A DNA stretch of 64,000 nucleotides from Owenia fusiformis (Eukaryota; Annelida; Polychaeta; Sabellida; Oweniidae). The DNA lies in the NCBI GenBank assembly GCA_903813345.2, contig CAIIXF020000009.1, positions 25,270,740 to 25,334,739 on the forward strand. Reading direction: 5' to 3'. Under the pieces are notes generated by a model, which did no database searches, was not told where the DNA came from, and worked only from the letters and a program-made list of their open reading frames with translations. Each line of letters opens with the position of its first letter. The stretch's first letter is position 1. Shown here in pieces: positions 60,401 through 64,000 of this stretch. The position numbers and the translations under genes were made by a program.

Positions 60401-62976
60401 TGATCAAGCCCTTCATTTTTTAACTGCTCCGTTAACCCCTACTTTTGGTTACCATAGCAACCGTTGTTGCTAAGGAACAAAATGAATTGAATTGAAATTT
60501 CACCAAACAATGCCTTATATCCTAGTCCGTTCATGTGCCAAATTTGGTTGAGATATGTACACAGGGACTTGCTGCCTCGGAAAAGTCCCACTACTTATGA
60601 ATCCCCCCTCGTATATTGCATTATATTTAATTATTTTTCTCCCTAGGTATCACGAAAAGAACAATAACCCTCTGCGGTGCAAATTAGCCATGGTTACACG
60701 TTTCCAACAAAAACAGGTCATCAAAGCGAACTTAAAACGCTAATTACGATGTGTCTAGGTTTCGTTGAGTAGATAAATTAGTAATAATTGATAACTTGTA
60801 CTCGATTTATAGGACTAGAAACCCAAGCTTGTATTCGCGAATGGCGAACTGAATTCAACATTGTTTTTCTCTTAAACCAATAATTGAAAACATTCTGTAA
60901 ATAAAAAAAACACGGGATTTTTTATGAAATGGTCACTGGTTGACAACAATTTGATGCAAAAATTATATAAATATATTTGTTATAACTGTTTTGTAACCAT
61001 TTTTTAATTTTAGTTCAATTGTTTTTTGTTCCTTTCTACCAATGCTTGAGAATGAAATAAGATATCTTTCCGAACCTTGTCGGAAAGAAAAAATAGCATA
61101 CACGACATTTTCCTAGACCTCTCAGTATTATAGTTATACAAAGGAAACGTTGGTTGATTTAACAAAATGTATTCAAAATATTAAAACAAAAAATAGGTAG
61201 AAATTAAAGTAAACCTTTTATTTCATTAACGAGATACTTTTTTAAATCAACCAAACTTTCCTTTGTACGATTTCAATATTGAGAGATTAAACACGTTACC
61301 TGAATATGTCGTTTTGATCCAATGAGGTTCGGATAGATGTTTCGTTTCATTCCACATTGGTGATCCGCTCGATTACGCTGGTTACCGAAACGGTAACAAA
61401 ATGTTGGAACGTCGAAAAGAGGGGGAGAAACCCCAAGGTTCAAAGATGACATACGCTTATAATGTAAATCTGTATTGAGATGACATCGTCGCTGATTGGT
61501 TTAGTGAATCGATCGTTGATTGGTTTAAAACTAGGTCAATTTGAAAACTTTGAAAACCAAGATGGAGGGTAAGTACTTCCGGGAAAGGAGGTGCGCGAAG
61601 GAGGAAATCGTATGTCATCAATTGAATCATGGGGTTTTCCCTCCTCTTAACGTCGAAGAAACGATTTTTCTTTTTTCCTTATATCACGCGTTTTAGACAG
61701 AATCCCCACGGCGTTTTTTACAAACGTGCATCAGTATCATATGTTTTAGAAAATGTACATGTTTGAGAAAAATAGCTCAATAGAAGACAACAGAATCGTC
61801 AATTTAATTCGTCACTTAAGTTACATAAACGGTTTGGGTTAAAGTGCAGATCTTAACTGTTTTTCGAAAAGCCGTTTTAACTTAAGTGAGGAATTAAATC
61901 GACGATTCTGTTGTCCTCTGAACTATTTGTTCGCAAATATGTGCATTTTCTTAAACATATGATACTGATACACGTTTGTGTTAAAAAATGTCGTGGGAAT
62001 TCTACCTACAACATGTGAAATAAGGGAAATAGAAAATCGTACCTTCGATGTTCCGACATTTTGTTACCGAAACGAGCCGTTTCGGTAACCAGCCTAATCG
62101 AGTGCATCACCAGTGATTCCAAACATATGATACCAAGAACAAAAGAAGTGTCTCATGTGTTTTCTAAAACAATATAGAGAAAAGTATACATATAATACAT
62201 TTTCAAATTAAACTGTTACCATTCAAAGCAGCAGGTGACTATGGATACTTTACATATTTTATTTCTGAATGTTGACCTTATTTTTACTAAAAATGCAAAA
62301 TTTTATTAATGTTGAATGCATAATTGTAATTTGGTTTGAGACATGTTCTACTTCCTAAAGGAAGAGTGAATTCCTCCAGGGACTTTAACAATTTGAATAA
62401 CCAAAATGAGCCGAAACCAAAAGACAGCACGCGTTTTTTTTCAATGGGGAAATAACATGGGGAACATTAATCTTTGAGGAGGTTCTACCTTCAGGAACTA
62501 ATTGATACATTACAATAAAAAAGACCTAACATTGTAAGAATGACGGCATTTTTGGTGAAAATGAGGTCGACGTTTTGAAAAAGTATGTTGATGGTTTGAT
62601 TGCTAGCTTAATATCTCTGAGTCAGATTGTGACCCAAATGTGACCCAGGCATTAATGTTTGCGATAACCTACCCGAACCTTTTAAAAATCCTCGACCAAT
62701 TTTACAATTAACTCACACTTCATTCCAGGAAAATAATAACACGTTTTAACACAACCTGCCAAACAGCCGAACGTTACATTCCCGAATACAACTTTTGTGG
62801 ACTTAGTTCGGAAATCTGTAACAAATGGCAAGTGATGACATGTATGCGATGCCTTATTTTACTAGACTTGTTAACGTGCTATCATATGTTTTATAACGTG
62901 AAATATTGCTTTGTAGACGGTGAAACGTATGAAGACAATAGCAAAAGAAAACCCAAAACACCAAAAACAAAATCAG
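45405..62976 (+). CDS. Astacin-family zinc metalloprotease (nine exons, 3' incomplete)
   Basis: Exons: 45405-45485, 46134-46209, 53775-53807, 54223-54272, 54885-54987, 55228-55366, 57386-57561, 59296-59535 and 62917-62976. All introns are GT/AG and the phases agree (0,1,1,0,1,2,1,1,1). Order of parts: signal peptide (MQSHTLLTTIILGTLISQG), acidic propeptide, catalytic domain, and a Lys/Pro-rich start of a C-terminal extension. The zinc site [19 protein letters not shown] is complete: three His, catalytic Glu, and the Glu that follows. The Met-turn is SIMHYS with the conserved Tyr. Astacins are secreted endopeptidases kept latent by the propeptide; substrates include matrix and peptide hormones. 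It appears intact over the part seen. Introns 2 and 6-8 are swollen by repeats. Later exons probably lie past the window or were missed. Confidence 0.85.
46134..46209 (+). CDS. Astacin exon 2, acidic propeptide
   Basis: The acceptor is TTTATTCAG and the donor CCAG|GTAAAA (phase 1). It encodes TDDSSSTEEEDNTNSIEEED, a strongly acidic, low-complexity stretch. Confidence 0.7.
46357..46478. mobile_element. MITE, CAGTAAAACCTG family, with TA duplication
   Basis: The ends CAGTAAAACCTG and CATGTTTTACTG are inverted and flanked by TA on both sides (46355-46356 and 46479-46480), as expected for Tc1/mariner-type insertion. Confidence 0.8.
46881..46980. mobile_element. 100-bp foldback MITE
   Basis: TCTAGCTACAA ... 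TGTGACCCCC pairs with GGGGGTCACA ... TTGTAGCTAGA at the right end. Confidence 0.8.
47136..47270. repeat. Near-perfect 60-bp-arm hairpin
   Basis: TTTAGTGATTTTGTATCTTT ... AGTTTGCAATGTGTGAAAA recurs inverted after a loop of about 15 bases, with only a couple of mismatches. It would form a long RNA hairpin if transcribed with the astacin intron. Confidence 0.9.
47483..47493. repeat. Left target-site duplication of the LINE
   Basis: AGCATCCGGTT directly precedes the T-run that is the element's poly(A) tail on the other strand. It is identical to 51383-51393. Confidence 0.8.
47494..51382 (-). mobile_element. LINE retrotransposon fused to 18S rRNA sequence, with 11-bp TSD
   Basis: Minus-strand insertion in astacin intron 2, antisense to the gene. 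The left duplication AGCATCCGGTT is at 47483-47493 and the right one at 51383-51393. The 3' end is A-rich (AACAACAAAAAAA in element sense). The 5' end begins near the endonuclease ATG, so any ORF1 is missing. Directly upstream, in the same orientation, is about 210 bases of 18S rRNA. Endonuclease and reverse-transcriptase motifs resemble the Tx1/L1 side of LINEs. Confidence 0.85.
47591..51129 (-). pseudogene. LINE ORF2 remnant: AP endonuclease, reverse transcriptase, C-terminal Cys/His motif
   Basis: The pieces, in element order: 51129-50730 and 50625-50215 (endonuclease), 50017-49679 and 49703-48642 (reverse transcriptase), 48604-47942 and 47941-47591 (C-terminal). Endonuclease motifs: NVQGLR, FVQESY, NVYAPS, RRIDYVF, NSDHR. 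RT motifs: NWRPLTLTNVDYKIAAKVLA, AIDCIKAYDS, GIKQGCPLSPLLY, QYADDTTIF, GLKMNKDKTE. The C-terminal CDHCGVNDTIVHHFIKC is a zinc-knuckle-like motif. It is dead: a one-base expansion of an A-run (nine A, 51046-51054) shifts the endonuclease frame. Further frame changes occur near 50.63-50.73 kb, 50.02-50.21 kb, 49.69 kb and 48.6 kb, and an in-frame stop at 47942. Confidence 0.9.
51177..51387 (-). pseudogene. 18S rRNA 5'-region fragment
   Basis: On the minus strand the text runs ATGCTTGTCTCAAAGATTAA, GCATGTCTAAGTACAGACTT, CGCGAATGGCTCATTAGATC, TACTTGGATAACTGTAGTAA, TTCTAGAGCTAATACATGCA, GAAGAGCGCTTTTATTAG. This is the conserved start of eukaryotic 18S from about nucleotide 25-30 to about 235. It carries changes from consensus (for example AAGACATGCAT for AAGCCATGCAT), consistent with a non-functional copy. 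It is only a fragment, not an rRNA gene. Confidence 0.95.
51383..51393. repeat. Right target-site duplication of the LINE
   Basis: AGCATCCGGTT follows the 18S fragment. Its first five bases (AGCAT) also match 18S sequence, so the junction has 5-base microhomology. Confidence 0.8.
51394..53774. other. Rest of astacin intron 2
   Basis: It starts with the remainder of the repeat into which the LINE inserted (GTCACAAGTATTTACATCCA, related to 42699 on; then AATCGAGTGAGAAC, related to the 42729-42877 foldback). At 52430-52690 the phrase ATAGGTAATT recurs several times. No exon recognised. Confidence 0.5.
53775..53807 (+). CDS. Astacin exon 3, micro-exon of the propeptide
   Basis: 33 bases, phase 1 to phase 1, between ATTACAG and G|GTAAGT, encoding DGLGNPDERG. 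Supported by splice signals and phase only. Confidence 0.55.
54223..54272 (+). CDS. Astacin exon 4, propeptide
   Basis: 50 bases, phase 1 to phase 0, encoding DGDMRGWEDLMGPPDDN. A conserved Gly-Asp in a short propeptide could be the aspartate-switch that inhibits the zinc, but which Asp serves is inference. Confidence 0.6.
54885..54987 (+). CDS. Astacin exon 5, start of the catalytic domain
   Basis: 103 bases, phase 0 to phase 1, encoding RNVINRKYWGTYLWTDGIVP then YEFQEDKYLAVG. The pattern Trp-x-x-Gly-x-Val-Pro-Tyr is the usual N-terminus of mature astacins. Confidence 0.8.
55228..55366 (+). CDS. Astacin exon 6
   Basis: 139 bases, phase 1 to phase 2, encoding NLTLEAIEWLNDQSAIFGKA, then CLQIRPKTPSDVDFIRFES. 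It matches the helix and the Cys-x-x-(Phe/Ile)-x-x-(Arg/Lys) strand followed by a Tyr/Phe-Ile segment of astacins. Confidence 0.85.
55449..56084. mobile_element. 636-bp foldback element, TA duplication
   Basis: The ends are CAGGGTGTCCCGAAAGTAT and the inverted ATACTTTCGGGACACCCTG, flanked by TA at 55447-55448 and 56085-56086. The arms pair for about 250 bases (for example GGCAGACATATACCAGTGTT with AACACTGGTATATGTCTGCC). It lies in the astacin intron after exon 6. Confidence 0.9.
56087..57385. other. Remainder of astacin intron 6
   Basis: 56090-56420 is an inverted relative of 43690-44160. No exon seen; the open frame over 57238-57426 crosses the exon 7 acceptor and is not coding as such. Confidence 0.5.
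57386..57561 (+). CDS. Astacin exon 7, zinc-binding exon
   Basis: 176 bases, phase 2 to phase 1, from TTTTCCAG to G|GTGAGT. It encodes CFADVAKRGRGQIVSLGPGC, then GVIA and [20 protein letters not shown], then YISVQWDNVKD. It holds all zinc ligands of the HExxHxxGxxH type plus the catalytic Glu. Confidence 0.95.
57780..58870. repeat. ~145-bp tandem array in astacin intron 7
   Basis: About seven diverged copies. The marker CATCAGCATA returns at about 58038, 58182, 58327, 58471, 58618 and 58763. Each unit has AAATCCATCCACTGGTATTT, GAGTTATCAAAGATTA and GCCATTTTGAAAT. The array is bordered by TCCCACCGAA on the left (about 57866) and TTCGGTGGGA on the right (about 58858), inverted ends suggesting a transposon that carries the array. 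Confidence 0.85.
59296..59535 (+). CDS. Astacin exon 8, Met-turn and end of the catalytic domain
   Basis: 240 bases, phase 1 to phase 1. It encodes NFLIRQPIYITDKDITDYDF, the Met-turn DSIMHYSAYAF, then TIIPKD, FSENDLKEIREMYGC. The terminal Tyr-Gly-Cys closes the domain. Confidence 0.95.
59579..60611 (-). mobile_element. Mariner-like element remnant, perfect 27-bp TIRs
   Basis: The left terminus is 59579-59605, starting CGAGGGGGGATTCATAAG. The right terminus (60585-60611) is its exact reverse complement. TA is duplicated outside (59577-59578, 60612-60613). On the minus strand 59912-60118 encodes a fragment ending CQKCIDCHGEYFEKE, like the C-terminus of mariner transposases (Lys-Cys-x-x-x-x-Gly-x-Tyr-Phe-Glu). 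The catalytic part is lost. It is inserted right after astacin exon 8. Confidence 0.85.
60835..62230. mobile_element. Palindromic element, second copy, interrupted
   Basis: Diverged copy of 25722-26445: AATGGCGAACTGAATTCAAC, CTTTCCGAACC, then CAATGAGGTTCGGATAG and, after the inserted element, AAACAATATAG matching the first copy inverted. The inserted piece is 61363-62108. Confidence 0.75.
61363..62108. mobile_element. Nested foldback element with GGTTACCGAAAC termini
   Basis: CTCGATTACGCTGGTTACCG (61368 on) pairs with CGGTAACCAGCCTAATCGAG on the right. Inner AACAGAATCGTCAATTTAAT pairs with ATTAAATCGACGATTCTGTT, so it is palindromic through much of its length. TGGTGATCC/GCATCACCA mark the outer borders. 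Confidence 0.85.
62917..62976 (+). CDS. Probable astacin exon 9, basic linker
   Basis: 60 bases, phase 1 to phase 1, between TTTGTAG and G|GTTAGT, encoding GETYEDNSKRKPKTPKTKS. It joins exon 8 in frame and would be a Lys/Pro/Thr linker leading to a further C-terminal domain. Low-complexity composition makes this exon less certain. Confidence 0.5.
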
Positions 62977-64000
62977 GTTAGTGTAATATGCTAGTTTGTA
63001 CTTCATAAACCATACCGAAGTGAAGACATATGGAGGTAGTATTGCATGTTTATGATAACCCATTTATGCTCTGTGGATTATTTAGATCTAGATATTCTTA
63101 AGTTTGGAACTTTGTAACACCATGAAATTTCAGAAAGAAAAAATATACATAAGAATTTAAATGCAATTTTCTTTTATTAACTTTCCCCAGAGAATATCTA
63201 AAACATGTTTCTTTTAATTATCATCTCTTGCATCCAGATATTTCTGAGTAAATCAACATATAAAATGAGTTGCACTTATGAAGATATTAATTTCAATGTG
63301 GTTATATTTTACTCGAGTACTAACATTGGAATGGTGCTTCGTTTTGTTGATATTCTAAGCTTTATACTTACCACAGGGCGTATCAAAAAAAACGCAACAA
63401 GTAGTTATCTCGTAAAATTCCAAAACTAGTGATGACTACGTGAATTTCATTTGATGTACCATAAAGCCACGTCTCTCCTCTTTGCAATGATATGTCATTC
63501 ATTCACATGTGGTAATGGTTGGGTGAGAAATCCTCCCATTTGCACAGTGGGTCAAAATCGACTCTGGGCCAAGTTTTAGATATTGCAAAAATCAGTGCAA
63601 GGGCTAAGTGCCAATGGAAGTTCCCCTGACTTGAATTGTTGTGACTTTTTCTTTTGGAGCTATCTCAGGAGCATCTGTGCTCACAATTCCTCCACCAGAT
63701 ATTGCAAAACCTTGAGAAAGAATTGCCCATGGGCTGCTTTTCTCTGCTTTAATCCACAGATGAACCATGCATGACGTGGACAGATGAGCGGATCTTTATG
63801 TGCAAGGAAGTGGTGGCAATTTGGAGGAGTATAGGATGTATTCTTGCAAGAGTATGAGTATGAACACTTTACTGTCTATGCCACACATGTCACACCTTCT
63901 TCCAATAGCCCCTATACCCCTTCTACTGACTTTTGCAATGTTTAAAACTTGGGTCCGAGCTAAATGTTGCCCCACTTTGCAAAATTAATGATTATTCGGC
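62977..64000. other. End of the window, astacin intron or 3' region
   Basis: No further astacin exon could be supported here. A weak transposase-like phrase (plus strand about 63600-63720) reads as decayed coding sequence but was not identified. Confidence 0.35.

Noticed and set aside
62729-62828. Cysteine-rich open stretch after CATTCCAG, resembling the end of a ShKT domain
   Set aside because: Its only open frame does not match the phase of astacin exon 8, whereas the exon at 62917 does. Cysteine spacing fits ShKT only in part.

Overview
The window is animal nuclear DNA. It is AT-rich and intron-rich, with small exons bounded by GT/AG junctions, metazoan protein families (astacin metalloprotease, bHLH factor, inter-alpha-trypsin-inhibitor heavy chain C-terminal domain, Tweety) and very dense palindromic repeats. 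A nuclear 18S rRNA pseudogene fragment contains CTTAGATCGTAC followed by TACTTGGATAACTGT. From memory this suggests a marine lophotrochozoan such as a brachiopod, nemertean, annelid or mollusc, but I hold that loosely.

Layout: 1-2500 has no genes. 2501-7113 is a 4.6-kb unit bounded by 41-bp inverted termini. It is filled with a 172-bp ATATCG-rich satellite, a long central palindrome and a second satellite block. 7114-16712 is probably intron or downstream sequence of a minus-strand Tweety gene whose first coding exon is at 16713-16829. 18240-25256 is a minus-strand gene assembled here from nine phase-compatible exons: cysteine-rich modules, a Thr/Pro mucin-like exon, then an ITIH C-terminal domain. 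An orphan exon candidate (26990-27153) and a single-exon bHLH gene (29127-29705) with a TATA/GC-box promoter follow, also on the minus strand. 30-45 kb is gene-poor: a 31-bp tandem array, several MITEs, a nested 3-kb inverted-repeat transposon (37530-40555) carrying a tandem array of AGGTCA-type half-sites, and a 72-bp array that is open on both strands.

From 45405 to beyond 62976 lies a plus-strand astacin metalloprotease gene with nine exons recovered. Its introns hold many repeats. Intron 2 contains an antisense, dead LINE (47494-51382) whose 5' end is fused to a sense-oriented 18S rRNA fragment. The whole chimera sits between 11-bp target-site duplications, the expected product of a template switch during retrotransposition. 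Other introns hold a 636-bp foldback element, a 145-bp tandem array, a mariner remnant with perfect 27-bp termini, and a nested pair of palindromic elements.

The genes show no sign of forming one pathway. Three encode secreted or membrane extracellular-facing products (astacin, ITIH-like, Tweety) and one a nuclear regulator. All exon joins are by eye from splice signals, frame and family resemblance; there is no transcript evidence.
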